A stretch of DNA of 64,000 bases, from contig CAKQYU010000006.1 in the NCBI GenBank assembly GCA_934293575.1, positions 1-64,000 on the forward strand. Direction: 5' to 3'. A program made the position numbers and the translations under genes. The notes below the pieces were generated by a model. The model saw only the letters and a program-made list of their open reading frames with translations. It did not search any database and was not told where the DNA came from. Positions 49,365-58,244 of this stretch are shown here, one piece after another (the first letter of the stretch is position 1; every line of letters begins with the position of its first letter). This DNA is from an uncultured Lachnospiraceae bacterium. Lineage in GTDB: Bacteria > Bacillota > Clostridia > Lachnospirales > Lachnospiraceae.

Positions 49365-49791
49365 ATACTATATCCTCATAATAAACAATCATCACCGACG
49401 GCAACAAAATCAAAACCAAATCAGATGGATAACAAAAATCCGACCACTTTGTACAAAAAAGATTAATTGGCAATTGTAAACCATTTTCACAGTCATAATA
49501 TATCAATATCTTGTCCACATTTAATTCACTAAAAAATGTTTCAAAAGCTTCTCTGGTTTTATCTTCATTCTCTCCCCACTGGCAATCTTTAATTAATACT
49601 GGAGCGCTATGATGAACTATATCGTTTATGTATGCACTCTCTTGAAATATTTCCTTTTCACAAATCCGAATCCATTCCTTCTCTACTTCATCCTTGGATA
49701 TAACACTTATTGTAGATAGTTCCTGTTTAGATAACACTGCATATTTTTCATCGCTAAATCTCCAATAATATTTGAAATCTTCAATACTCAA
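49345..49791 (-). CDS. Immunity-array gene 6: unknown protein with TTG start
   Basis: A 148-residue protein whose only well-placed start is a TTG at 49791 after AGGTG. IEDFKYYWRFSDEKYAVLSK opens it; the end (LILLPSVMIVYYEDIVYGPY) is aromatic and strand-rich. No signal peptide or membrane helix. Family not recognized. Confidence 0.5.
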   Translation of the reverse strand: MSIEDFKYYWRFSDEKYAVLSKQELSTISVISKDEVEKEWIRICEKEIFQESAYINDIVHHSAPVLIKDCQWGENEDKTREAFETFFSELNVDKILIYYDCENGLQLPINLFCTKWSDFCYPSDLVLILLPSVMIVYYEDIVYGPYRI

Positions 49792-49799
49792 ATAATCAC

Positions 49800-50132
49800 C
49801 TACTTTTTCTGCAATTCCCTTAACTCATCAAAGGAATAATCCCTATAATTTTCACCCGGCTCCAGAATAGAATTTGTCGTTGCCGGAATCACCTTTAGCA
49901 ATTCATTCACATCAATATCTTTCGGAAACGGAACAATATCCCCGTGTTCATTTTCGTCCTTATGTGCACAGAAGATAAATTCTCCAGTCTCCCAATTGAT
50001 AGCAAATGTGTTCATATTTCCAACAGCATCCATATCCATCAGTTCTTCATGATTTGCTATAAAATTTTCATATATAAATTCATATAATGCATCCTTATCG
50101 ATTTTAATGATTCTACATTCATTGTCCTTCAT
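49800..50132 (-). CDS. Immunity-array gene 5: unknown protein
   Basis: A 110-residue acidic protein with GAGGTGTG before the ATG. It reads IDKDALYEFIYENFIANHEE then MNTFAINWETGEFIFCAHKD, a helix followed by strands, a layout common among small immunity proteins. Family not recognized. Confidence 0.5.
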   Translation of the reverse strand: MKDNECRIIKIDKDALYEFIYENFIANHEELMDMDAVGNMNTFAINWETGEFIFCAHKDENEHGDIVPFPKDIDVNELLKVIPATTNSILEPGENYRDYSFDELRELQKK

Positions 50133-50168
50133 CTGTCACACCTCACAACAGTTTTTGAAATCTGCATA

Positions 50169-50696
50169 TTATATCCACTCTCCATAAAACCATATATTCG
50201 ATTTCGTATAATAGTCTTCATCATTGAGTTCTTCTATATATCCAATCTCAGGCAACTTTGTCATGATTCCTCTTTCTTTCGCAAAGGAACGCTTATCATC
50301 CACTCTCGTCCATATCTGATAAGGTCCTTTCCTGTCCCAAAAGGAATTATAATACTCCTCATCATAGAAAATAATAATCTGGGATTCCCGTACATCCGGA
50401 TAGGTTATAGCTGCTACTACCTTACAAAATGGTAAATCCTTCGGCTTGTTACCGATAATTTCCTCGGTCTTTTCAAGCCATTTCTTACAAAATGCAGTCT
50501 TAATCTTACCAGAGGTTTTAGGTTTCGAAAGCCATGGTCCGCATGGTACGTGAAAATGCTCGTATGAATCCTCTGTATCTTTGAAGGGCAAATCATTTGC
50601 ATTTTTAAATGGATCTATTTTATCCATCCATCTTAACAGTCTTTTAAATTTTCTCTGATGTCCTCTGGATTTGCTTCGAATCATATATATTGACAT
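50169..50696 (-). CDS. Immunity-array gene 4: DUF3916-like protein
   Basis: A 175-residue basic protein starting at MSIYMIRSKSRGHQRKFKRL (AAGGGAAAG before the ATG at 50696). A basic helical start, YEHFHVPCGPWLSKPKTSGK, VVAAITYPDVRESQIIIFYD and FAKERGI match the DUF3916 pattern, a small family near toxin systems in Firmicutes. Function untested. Confidence 0.55.
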   Translation of the reverse strand: MSIYMIRSKSRGHQRKFKRLLRWMDKIDPFKNANDLPFKDTEDSYEHFHVPCGPWLSKPKTSGKIKTAFCKKWLEKTEEIIGNKPKDLPFCKVVAAITYPDVRESQIIIFYDEEYYNSFWDRKGPYQIWTRVDDKRSFAKERGIMTKLPEIGYIEELNDEDYYTKSNIWFYGEWI

Positions 50697-50716
50697 TTTG
50701 CTTTCCCTTCTGTATC

Positions 50717-50995
50717 TTATCTGGCGCCATCCATCCACGAACCATATGCCTGACTTTCAATGTATTTTAAATTCAGCTTTTCATATTCCTCTATGGTATC
50801 ACACAATCCCCTGTCGTAAGATTTACACAGCATCATTACATTATCATTTTGATAATAATCTGTATTTATGCGTACTTTCTGCCTGGTTTCCTTGGGATTA
50901 TAATAGATGACATATTTCTTATCGCAATACTCCGGTGCAATGGTTTGACCTTCTGTAAGTATATTTTCCAGCTGTAACTTAATATAATTTCCCAT
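50717..50995 (-). CDS. Immunity-array gene 3: unknown small protein
   Basis: A 92-residue protein starting at MGNYIKLQLENILTEGQTIA with AGGGGG before the ATG at 50995. Contains EETRQKVRINTDYYQND-like strand pattern (KETRQKVRINTDYYQND) and a short C-terminal helix. Family not recognized. Confidence 0.45.
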   Translation of the reverse strand: MGNYIKLQLENILTEGQTIAPEYCDKKYVIYYNPKETRQKVRINTDYYQNDNVMMLCKSYDRGLCDTIEEYEKLNLKYIESQAYGSWMDGAR

Positions 50996-51005
50996 ATCAA
51001 TCCCC

Positions 51006-51359
51006 CTAAGGCCGTCCCTGCTCCACAATCATCTCTACATTTTCAAACACATCCACAAACACCTGCTTTGCTCTTTCCAAAAGCTTATGACATACCTCCG
51101 GTTCCTGAAACAAAAAGCTTACACGCAACTCTATTCTTTTTACATCAGGATATTTTTCTTCATATTGTTTGGAATCTATGTACCAAATATAATTATTGAG
51201 TTTCTCCTGCAACAACAATAAATGTCGATTCATATCTGACCAGTCCATTCCATCTGCAAGAAGAAGTATCAAACTTGAAGTTTCCTGTTCATACGCCAAG
51301 CCATCTATGGTATCTGTATTTTCAACGTTCAGCTTATTATTGTTATTCTCTAACTCCAT
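51006..51359 (-). CDS. Immunity-array gene 2: DUF6572 protein
   Basis: A 117-residue protein. VENTDTIDGLAYEQETSSLI, LLADGMDWSDMNRHLLLLQE and LNNYIWYIDSKQYEEKYPD follow the DUF6572 family closely. These small acidic proteins are common orphan immunity-type genes in Firmicutes. TAGGTGATGAT lies before the ATG. It overlaps no neighbour but is only eight bases from the next. Confidence 0.7.
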   Translation of the reverse strand: MELENNNNKLNVENTDTIDGLAYEQETSSLILLLADGMDWSDMNRHLLLLQEKLNNYIWYIDSKQYEEKYPDVKRIELRVSFLFQEPEVCHKLLERAKQVFVDVFENVEMIVEQGRP

Positions 51360-51367
51360 ATCATCAC

Positions 51368-52039
51368 CTATTCCATTATTTTCCGTATTTCCTCTGCATT
51401 TTCTTTCAAATAGCGATATTCACTTTTATCCGCCAAATCCAAATATTTTTCAAGTTCAGCCGAATGAATAATATGCAACACATGAAGTACCACAATCTTT
51501 TGGTACTCTGATGCATAAGCATCATCCTTATATTTATCTCTCCACCAAAAATCTATTGCATACTCCTCGGCTTTGTCCGGGTAAATATAAGCTAAGGATT
51601 GCAAAGCAAGACGCTGTGTATACTCATTATCAACCTGCAAAAAATCGAATATCAGCTCCCTTATTTCATCCTTACCATTACAATCCTTCAGACTCTCTGC
51701 GAATTGCCACTTTGCATTTATGTAATCAGTAGACAACACTTTCTTGCATAATAATTCGTACCACTCAGGATAATCTAATAACATTGCTACAATACGGCTA
51801 CATTCGTTATCCCTTGCAATCCCAAATAAAATATCATCAAGCATCTGCTTCGAAGCTTCATCACAGGACGTGGTCTTAATTATATCAAATATAACATCAC
51901 ACATATCGTCAAATTCATTTAAGTCAATCTCCCATTCCCCATTGTCGCGACTTTCGCTCCAATCCGGATAGTCTTTATTCGCTCTTTTTATAAATTTGGC
52001 AATACACTTATGCAATTTTCTTTCATAATTATCAAACAT
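51368..52039 (-). CDS. Immunity-array gene 1: HEAT-like helical repeat protein
   Basis: A 223-residue all-helical protein and the first gene of the array. Helix pairs (LDDILFGIARDNECSRIVAM, AESLKDCNGKDEIRELIFDF, QRLALQSLAYIYPDKAEEYA) indicate HEAT/armadillo-like repeats, used by several immunity proteins to wrap toxins. GGTAGGTAAG precedes the ATG. A promoter should lie in 52040-52150; I see AT-rich sequence but no clear box pair. Confidence 0.6.
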   Translation of the reverse strand: MFDNYERKLHKCIAKFIKRANKDYPDWSESRDNGEWEIDLNEFDDMCDVIFDIIKTTSCDEASKQMLDDILFGIARDNECSRIVAMLLDYPEWYELLCKKVLSTDYINAKWQFAESLKDCNGKDEIRELIFDFLQVDNEYTQRLALQSLAYIYPDKAEEYAIDFWWRDKYKDDAYASEYQKIVVLHVLHIIHSAELEKYLDLADKSEYRYLKENAEEIRKIME

Positions 52040-52149
52040 ATCTTACCTACCAATCAATAGCTTTATAACACATACAACTACGCTACTTGTACAACCTACA
52101 TTTTACCATGTTCAGGAGGTTCATTCCACTTATATTTTCTATATTTTTT

Positions 52150-52185
52150 ATTAAAGGGCGAACTGTAAATTACAACAATTCGCCC
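52150..52185 (-). terminator. Terminator between the mob operon and the immunity array
   Basis: GGGCGAA (52156-52162) and TTCGCCC (52179-52185) form a stem; on the minus strand TTTAATAAAAAAT follows. It separates the relaxase operon from the array, so the array needs its own promoter. Confidence 0.65.
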
Positions 52186-52225
52186 ACAACATAACAATAT
52201 AGCAAATATTACGTTTTAATAATTA

Positions 52226-54073
52226 CTACCTTGTTTCTCTACTCTTCTGTACGCTGATACTTCTCGAATCATCTCTTACACCATAGTATTTCTTACGATA
52301 CTGATATTCAGCCATAAATTCATCATACACAGTCATCTTATAACGGATACTATTCATCTTCTCTCTCGTATATCCCATACGCTGACAGTAAGCATTATAT
52401 TCTGCTGTATAATCATCTGTAGGCACAGGTAGAAGCGAAGCACGTTCTTCCATAGACAGCTTAGTATAATCAATCGTTTCCGGAAAAACCTCTGTATCTT
52501 CTGATACTTTTTCTTCTGTCTCAGGAATTTCAACATCTGCTTCCTCTGATACTACAATAGCCAGTAGCTCGTCTATTGAAGCAGTCTGAATAGCTGCGAT
52601 CTTAGAATCCTCTACAGTCTCAGAAATCTGCTCTTGTATTGCTTTCTCTGCGTCCTTCACTTCCGCAAATTCCTCATAAGACATAATATCTTCCTTTGCC
52701 ATCTCCAAAGTCACATCTGCTGTATCTTGGTATTTGATATCTTCCAAATAATCCATATACTCCCACTTCCACTTATGGGTAGAACTGGAAAGCTGGCTTA
52801 ACACCATATCCCAAAGTTCTACTGCTCTGGCAGCTTTTTCATGATACAGTTCTACTGCCTGCTGTCGCTCAAACTCATCTTTGGTCATAACCGGTGCTGT
52901 AAGCTCCCCTTCCATGAATCCGGCTGCATCATTTACATTTATAAACTGTGATTGCAGATAATCCACATAGTCTTTATTCCAGTCCTCTCTTGCAAGCTCT
53001 TCACTACAATAATCCTGACAAATACGATTTCTGTCAAATGCCAGTTTTCTTTTCCGCGCAAGAAGCTCTCTCTGCTTCTGCTCCTCCTGTAGCTGTTTCT
53101 CCTTCCTTGCAGCCTCTTCTCTGGCAAGTGCCTCTGCTTTTACCCTTGCTACTTCCTCAGCAATGCGACGGGCTTCTTTTTCCGCATTACGCTCTGCCAC
53201 AACCTTTGCAATTCTTTCTACAAGGTCAGCTTTGCCATAACCTTCTCCCAGCTTATTTCCTCGAATACCCTGCTTCATACCCGACGTGGAAAATGTCACT
53301 GTTTTATTCGTAACACGAATCTTCCAGTTATACATAAATTGCAGACATTCAACCATTTGCTCAAAGGAATCCACGAAAGGCAACAGCTTGTCTATGGTAT
53401 CCCGAATCAATTCTCTGTTAGAAGTGACACCAACACCGTCCTTGGCATTCTGATTCATCAGATTCTTTTCCACCCAGTAGTTGTCCGTGTGCTTCTTAGC
53501 AAGCAAATCTACCTGTCCTAAACCCAGTCGGATACACTTCTCCATTACCCACTTTTTTGCATGGAACATCATCTTCCCGGTGCTTTTGTGCTTACAGCCC
53601 TGCTTCCATTCACAGGGCTTCTCATGCCACCTGCTCTGCTTTCCGGCATACTTTCTGACGGAATTGATAACCATGTGAACGTGCATATTCTGACTGCCAT
53701 TGTGACCATCCGGATGAACTGCCACCACTGCCTGATGCCCCGGTGCGAATACCGAAAGCCATTGCTTGCCAAATTCCAACGCCTGCTCCATGGTAATGGG
53801 ATCATTTGGCTCAAAGCTGATGATATAATGATGTGCCTTTACATCCTTTATAGAATTGTTCTTACCATACAGACGGTTTACCTCTATACATTCCGCACCA
53901 AAACTATCCACATCGCAGTTTACCCCTGCAATCAGATAATTTTCCCGCTCCTGTATTCTGCCCTTTTCGTCTAAAACTGGCTTGTTGGTATATTCATCAA
54001 ACTGACAGGTAAGATACTCCACCGCCGAGGAATAGAATCTGTTCTTTACTGAAATATGCTTTAATATCGCCAT
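52226..54073 (-). CDS. Relaxase / mobilization nuclease of the second element
   Basis: A 615-residue MobA/VirD2-type relaxase. The histidine triad is spread as VVAVHPDGHN (H120, H124) and NMHVHMVIN (H131, H133). N-terminal tyrosines (Y14, Y20) are catalytic candidates. Residues ~285-360 are a long alanine/arginine/glutamate coiled coil. The acidic C-terminal third (about 470-560) may contact other relaxosome parts. Its ATG overlaps the mobC stop (TAATG). It differs clearly from the relaxase of the first element, so the two are independent acquisitions. Confidence 0.88.
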   Translation of the reverse strand: MAILKHISVKNRFYSSAVEYLTCQFDEYTNKPVLDEKGRIQERENYLIAGVNCDVDSFGAECIEVNRLYGKNNSIKDVKAHHYIISFEPNDPITMEQALEFGKQWLSVFAPGHQAVVAVHPDGHNGSQNMHVHMVINSVRKYAGKQSRWHEKPCEWKQGCKHKSTGKMMFHAKKWVMEKCIRLGLGQVDLLAKKHTDNYWVEKNLMNQNAKDGVGVTSNRELIRDTIDKLLPFVDSFEQMVECLQFMYNWKIRVTNKTVTFSTSGMKQGIRGNKLGEGYGKADLVERIAKVVAERNAEKEARRIAEEVARVKAEALAREEAARKEKQLQEEQKQRELLARKRKLAFDRNRICQDYCSEELAREDWNKDYVDYLQSQFINVNDAAGFMEGELTAPVMTKDEFERQQAVELYHEKAARAVELWDMVLSQLSSSTHKWKWEYMDYLEDIKYQDTADVTLEMAKEDIMSYEEFAEVKDAEKAIQEQISETVEDSKIAAIQTASIDELLAIVVSEEADVEIPETEEKVSEDTEVFPETIDYTKLSMEERASLLPVPTDDYTAEYNAYCQRMGYTREKMNSIRYKMTVYDEFMAEYQYRKKYYGVRDDSRSISVQKSRETR

Positions 54074-54465
54074 TATTCTTCGCCCTCCTTTTTCGTCTTA
54101 CGCCTGCACTTCTTCCCACAGGCAACATCTTCCAATGCCGGAAGTATTTTAAATTTCAAATTAAGCAGCTCCCTTATGGCTTCCTTCAGTTCATAATAAA
54201 TGCTGTAAAAATCTCCGCCACCATTTAAGTGCTTTGCTATCTGGTTTAGGTTAGAACCAATCTTGCCAAGCTGCATGGAATACTCCTTCAGCAGACTGGT
54301 ATCTCCATAGCAGGGAAGCTTTCTTCCCAATGCACACCGTCTGATATATTCTGATGTGCTAAGCCCGGTCTTTCTCGCCTTTGCTTCAATCTGTTCCTTA
54401 TCCTCTGCCGATATACGCATGGACATCAGAACCATATTCTCTTTCTTTTTATCTGTGTTTCTCAT
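54073..54465 (-). CDS. mobC: MobC-like relaxosome protein
   Basis: A 130-residue protein starting at MRNTDKKKENMVLMSMRIS; GGAGG lies before the ATG at 54465 and eight upstream codons are ignored. The ribbon-helix-helix part is MSMRISAEDKEQIEAKARKT followed by STSEYIRRCAL; the MobC core is KIGSNLNQIAKHLN. The C-terminus has a basic tail with two cysteines. It binds oriT with the relaxase, which follows with overlapping codons. Confidence 0.85.
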   Translation of the reverse strand: MRNTDKKKENMVLMSMRISAEDKEQIEAKARKTGLSTSEYIRRCALGRKLPCYGDTSLLKEYSMQLGKIGSNLNQIAKHLNGGGDFYSIYYELKEAIRELLNLKFKILPALEDVACGKKCRRKTKKEGEE

Positions 54466-54492
54466 AACTTCCTCCAATCCGATACGCAAAGA

Positions 54493-55199
54493 AGCAGGTA
54501 AATAAATACCTGCTCCCTCATACCCACAAAATATAAATTGTTAATTGCTACTCCAATAGAACTATTACACTGCCGGATACGGCAGATGGTTTTCGCCGTC
54601 GCTTTCGCTCCTCCCTCCGGTCTACGCTCACTCCCCTAAGGTCGTTCACGAATACACTCGCTTCGCTCGTGAACCTCACGTCTAGACGTTCGGTGCCGCG
54701 GTGGTCGCCAAATGAGAATGCAAGCATTCTCGCTTGGCTCGTCACTCGCGCATATTTCCTCCTGAAATTTCTAGCGGCTCGTTATAATTTGCTCGCCGAT
54801 TATATAGAACTCTGTCATACACCCGTCTTACAAAAAATCCACTAATCACATTCCCCATAAGAAATCCTGCGTAAGCCCTCGCATCATTTTCCATAAGACA
54901 TCCTTTTTCCGCTAATGCATGCCGACCTTGGTCGGCATGGGCTCCGGATACGTCGCATAAGGTAGAGCAAGTTCCGCCCTGTATATACACGGGCGGGAAC
55001 TTGTTGGGGATTTGACATCCCCAAGCCCCAGCTTCTACCGCCTTATGGTCAAAAAATAAAGCCTGCAAGCAGACTTTATTTTTTGCCAAAGGCTTGGCTG
55101 GCTTCGTAAGAATTTCGTATCACAGCTTTTCACATAGAAAAAGAACTGTCTTACAGATAAGGTCATTTCCTCATACAAGACACCTTTTTGTAAGACAGT
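54493..55199. other. Candidate oriT region of the second element
   Basis: A 700-base non-coding stretch full of inverted repeats: AGCAGGTA/TACCTGCT (54493-54514), TGCCG/CGGCA (about 54571-54584), the palindrome ACGTCTAGACGT (54678-54689), GAGAATGC/GCATTCTC (54714-54731), CATGCCGACC/GGTCGGCATG (54918-54939), CAAGTTCCGCCC/GGGCGGGAACTTG (54968-55003), TTGGGGAT/ATCCCCAA (55004-55024), AAAAAATAAAG/CTTTATTTTTT (55051-55084) and ACTGTCTTAC/GTAAGACAGT (55145-55199, a likely terminator after parR). The part 54600-54720 is much richer in C and G than the element average. One or more of these is the likely nick region. Confidence 0.55.
54742..54894 (-). CDS. Possible 50-residue protein in the oriT region
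   Basis: AAAAGGA lies six bases before an ATG at 54894 that opens MENDARAYAGFLMGNVISGF and ends SGGNMRE. It has a hydrophobic middle and a basic second half. It is too short for confident assignment; the surrounding inverted repeats may be the real feature. Confidence 0.3.
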   Translation of the reverse strand: MENDARAYAGFLMGNVISGFFVRRVYDRVLYNRRANYNEPLEISGGNMRE

Positions 55200-55225
55200 C
55201 CGTCATACTGTGATATTTCATTTTC

Positions 55226-55756
55226 TTACTCATCATCCATATCAAACAAACTTCCAAGCATATTTTTTGTGGCACTATCCATAGCTTTGGAAGTGTCTGC
55301 GGCAAGCTCATTATCGGGAACTGTTGGCTCCGGCACATTAGCTGCTACAGCAGATGACATTGCATCCGACATTGCATTCGACACAGCAACCGTCATACCA
55401 TTAGGAACTACACCAGACATCTGCATAGGAGCCATAGGAACAACTCCCATATTCATCTGCTGAGCCATTGCTCCCAGAACTCCAGCAAACATATTGTTAG
55501 CCACACTCTGTGAGGACTCCTGCACCACCTTGGTAAATTCCTCTGCCATGCTTTTGATTGCCTGCTCCATCCATTCTGTAATTTCCTTTTCCCGAATGCC
55601 CCTTTGCTCACTTTCCATAGCCGAAAGCAATGCCTGCTTGATAAGCTCTGTCTGATTCAGATATCCCGGCTGGCTGGATTTTGCCTCCAGCCACGCAAGG
55701 ATTTTTCTGTCACTTTCACATTTCGGATTCAACCGAAAAGATATTGCATTTCCCAT
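55226..55756 (-). CDS. parR: ParR-like centromere-binding protein
   Basis: A 176-residue protein with an N-terminal ribbon-helix-helix segment (AISFRLNPKCESDRKILAWL, then YLNQTELIKQALLSAM), as in ParR. The second half is low-complexity with methionine/alanine/valine (MNMGVVPMAPMQMSGVV) and an acidic tail. It directly follows the parM-like gene, the standard partner; ParR connects the centromere DNA with ParM filaments. The low-complexity half is unusual. Confidence 0.7.
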   Translation of the reverse strand: MGNAISFRLNPKCESDRKILAWLEAKSSQPGYLNQTELIKQALLSAMESEQRGIREKEITEWMEQAIKSMAEEFTKVVQESSQSVANNMFAGVLGAMAQQMNMGVVPMAPMQMSGVVPNGMTVAVSNAMSDAMSSAVAANVPEPTVPDNELAADTSKAMDSATKNMLGSLFDMDDE

Positions 55757-55765
55757 AAGAGCCTC

Positions 55766-56692
55766 CTATCCCAGATTTTCTGCAAGATAACGGTAGCCGA
55801 TGGCATTGGCTTTCACATCCGTTACATACTGGATGTTTCTGCCCTGCGCTCTGCCAAAACGCTTCATCACACAGGCGCCACCGCCCACATACACAATATT
55901 CTCATGCATTAAATCCACCTTAATCTCCCGAAGCTTCGCTTCCACCTCGTCTGCATACTGCTGTAAGCCCTTTTCGATAAAAGGGACAAAATCAGCATTT
56001 ACATGGGACTGCTTTCCACGGATAACATCAACAATGTCATCCTCGGGAATTTCACACTTTAACTTGGGAAGGGCATCCTTTTTGATACGCTCAATAGTGG
56101 TAATCAGTCCAAGCTCATAAGTAAAGGCATCCTTATCCATAGGGATTCTGTCACGGACGCTTAATATATCCAAGGTCCATGAACCCAAGTCCACACATCT
56201 GAGTCTGTCCATATCTCCCATACGGTTAGCAATGGCAGCATAGCACTGGGCATAAATCTTTACCTTATCCATGAAGAAAGAATAATGCACTCCCTCAAAG
56301 GTAAAGGAAATCCGCTCCTTATGCCACAGATAATCACGGAACTCCTTACGCTCTGCACCAAACAAGGTAAGAGGTACACCTGCATATAATTCCACATGGG
56401 AAGCCGCAGTCTTACCCTGATACTGCAATTCCTTGGCAATCCCTGCAAGGGTCAACAGAAAATAATTCTCATTCTCTGTCTTGGTTGCCTGCTTTCCAAG
56501 TCTACCCTGTCCTACGATATACTTTTTCCCTTTATAATCCAAAAGTCCGTTCTTGGTAAGAGGTTCATAATCCACCGGAACCACGGATGTCTCCATAAAG
56601 ATATGCTCGCCCTTAATGGAACTCCAGCCGTGATCCAGTGCAATTTTAACAGGTGGCATAGTTGTTTCAGTCATAAATAAATTTTCTCTCAT
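55766..56692 (-). CDS. parM: ParM/StbA-like actin-family ATPase
   Basis: A 308-residue actin-fold protein for plasmid segregation. Phosphate-1 loop: KIALDHGWSSIKG; connect/phosphate-2: LRCVDLGSWTLDILSV; adenosine motif: NIVYVGGGACVMKRFGRA. The start MRENLFM follows AGAGGA; an ATG at 56794 with GGAGG is an alternative that adds 34 residues inside the end of the upstream gene. A plasmid-type partition gene inside a chromosome-integrated element implies an episomal phase. Partner: parR. Confidence 0.85.
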   Translation of the reverse strand: MRENLFMTETTMPPVKIALDHGWSSIKGEHIFMETSVVPVDYEPLTKNGLLDYKGKKYIVGQGRLGKQATKTENENYFLLTLAGIAKELQYQGKTAASHVELYAGVPLTLFGAERKEFRDYLWHKERISFTFEGVHYSFFMDKVKIYAQCYAAIANRMGDMDRLRCVDLGSWTLDILSVRDRIPMDKDAFTYELGLITTIERIKKDALPKLKCEIPEDDIVDVIRGKQSHVNADFVPFIEKGLQQYADEVEAKLREIKVDLMHENIVYVGGGACVMKRFGRAQGRNIQYVTDVKANAIGYRYLAENLG

Positions 56693-56765
56693 AAAATCCT
56701 CTCTTTCTCCGGCATAATAACCAGTCTGCATATTATTTTTGTTCTGTGTTTCAGTCTGACCTGCA

Positions 56766-57173
56766 TTAGTGATACTTGTAAACAATCTCTCCATAAATAA
56801 CCTCCTCCGCAAGTTGCTTTGCCTGCTCTCTTAATTTCCACATCTCCATAAAGGAATGCGCACTCTCTGGCTTATGCTTTGCCAGATACTTCCCTACAAT
56901 CCTATCCAGCATCTCATAAGCCTCCTCATTAACTTCCTTTGCCCTAATATGAAGCTGCCCCATTCTGACATGGTGACGATACCTGTCAGGGTGATTTTCT
57001 TTCATATAAGTAATCCACAGATGACCGTATTTCCCGATATCAGCGGTTGTTACAACCGAAGCCATATCAGATTTCGTATCAACATCATCCATACCGATAT
57101 TCGGATATAAAATACCATCCACTGACCTGTAAGTACCGCCCATTGCTTCATATAAAGATAATTCTCTACTCAT
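56766..57173 (-). CDS. tnpV: TnpV family protein
   Basis: A 135-residue protein of the transposon-encoded TnpV family: VDGILYPNIG at the start, DIGKYGHLWITYMKENHPDR in the middle and MEMWKLREQAKQLAEEVIYG at the end are the family's typical parts. It occurs in Tn4451-like elements and Clostridial mobilizable elements. The role is unknown. It lies between parB and parM. Confidence 0.75.
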   Translation of the reverse strand: MSRELSLYEAMGGTYRSVDGILYPNIGMDDVDTKSDMASVVTTADIGKYGHLWITYMKENHPDRYRHHVRMGQLHIRAKEVNEEAYEMLDRIVGKYLAKHKPESAHSFMEMWKLREQAKQLAEEVIYGEIVYKYH

Positions 57174-57185
57174 TGTCTAGACCTC

Positions 57186-58244
57186 CTATCTTGCTCTGCC
57201 CCGGCTACTACCAAGGCTTTGCGCTTTTTCAAGTTCCTGCTTTTCATACCACTCCTTCACAAGACGCTCAATCAAATCCGTCTTTTGCTTCGGTGTATAA
57301 TCTTCCGGAAAATACTTTGCCAAAGTATCTGCACGAAGCTTAATCTGTTCCCTCTGGTTTGGTTTTTCCTGCTCTAATATGAGAAACATCCCATCCATAT
57401 CCAGTTCTCCCGACTGGCTCATACGCTTCATCCGGTTCGCCTGCGACAATGACGGAGTACACTGCTCCATATCCATAACCTCATAAAGCTCATACTGCTG
57501 CTCCTCTGTCAGATAGGAAAGCTCTACAGCTATGGTAAAAGCTATCTTTCCTTCATCTACCATATCAAGAAGCTTGGGAATAAGATTGGTAAGACGGATG
57601 TAACGTGATATCTGCCTTTGGCTTTCCCCAGTCTGCATTGCTAATGCTTGATTACTTCTAATGATTGCATCCTCAACACTTTTATCTTGTAGTAACATCC
57701 ATCTTCCATCGGCATCATGTCCGCTTGTCAATGAATGCGTTTGTAGCGTCGGATTCTCCAACTTCGTTCCAACTTGGTCTGAAGTTAACTTTTCGCCAAC
57801 TTGGCAAAAAGTTAAATCTGTTCTCGCTCCCTGCCTCTTCATCGCCTCCAGCTTCATCTTATAAGCAAATGCTTTCTCGCTGGGTTTCAGATGTTCTCTT
57901 TGCAGATTGCTATCCACCATAGCAATCACAGCCTGATTATCATCCAAATCTCGAATCACTACAGGCATCACATCAATCCCTGCCCATTTACAAGCAGCCT
58001 TTCTTCTATGACCTGCAATCAATTCATAACCGCCACCAGCCTTTGGTCTTGCCAGAGCCGGAACAATCACACCTTCTTTTTCAATACTCTGCATTAGTTC
58101 AAACAATGCCATATCGTTTTCTACCTTAAAGGGATGCCCCTCAAAGTCCTGTAATTCCGCTATTGGAACTATTTTGATATCTGTTTCCACCACAGCACTC
58201 TGCTCCTGTTGTGGAAAAGAACACAATTCTTCTTTTTTCTTCAT
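57186..58244 (-). CDS. parB: ParB/Spo0J-like partition protein
   Basis: A 352-residue ParB-type protein. The ParB/Srx N-terminal domain contains the CTP-binding GHRRKAACKWAG box (residues ~90) and LQREHLKPSEKAFAYKMK. A helix-turn-helix follows around ESQRQISRYIRLTNLIPK. Start ATG at 58244 with GGAGG 11 bases upstream. No ParA accompanies it; ParM/ParR supply the motor, so ParB may act in regulation or site binding. First gene of the left-running operon parB-tnpV-parM-parR. Confidence 0.85.
   Translation of the reverse strand: MKKKEELCSFPQQEQSAVVETDIKIVPIAELQDFEGHPFKVENDMALFELMQSIEKEGVIVPALARPKAGGGYELIAGHRRKAACKWAGIDVMPVVIRDLDDNQAVIAMVDSNLQREHLKPSEKAFAYKMKLEAMKRQGARTDLTFCQVGEKLTSDQVGTKLENPTLQTHSLTSGHDADGRWMLLQDKSVEDAIIRSNQALAMQTGESQRQISRYIRLTNLIPKLLDMVDEGKIAFTIAVELSYLTEEQQYELYEVMDMEQCTPSLSQANRMKRMSQSGELDMDGMFLILEQEKPNQREQIKLRADTLAKYFPEDYTPKQKTDLIERLVKEWYEKQELEKAQSLGSSRGRAR

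Noticed and set aside
43251..52039. A hidden toxin gene inside the immunity array
   Set aside because: All proteins are small, without signal peptides, LXG/RHS/WXG parts or nuclease motifs that I can see.
54548..54745. 65-residue minus-strand frame in the GC-rich block
   Set aside because: Arginine-rich reading of a CG-rich inverted-repeat region; its GTG is 12 bases from a Shine-Dalgarno site. More likely a by-product of the oriT-like sequence.
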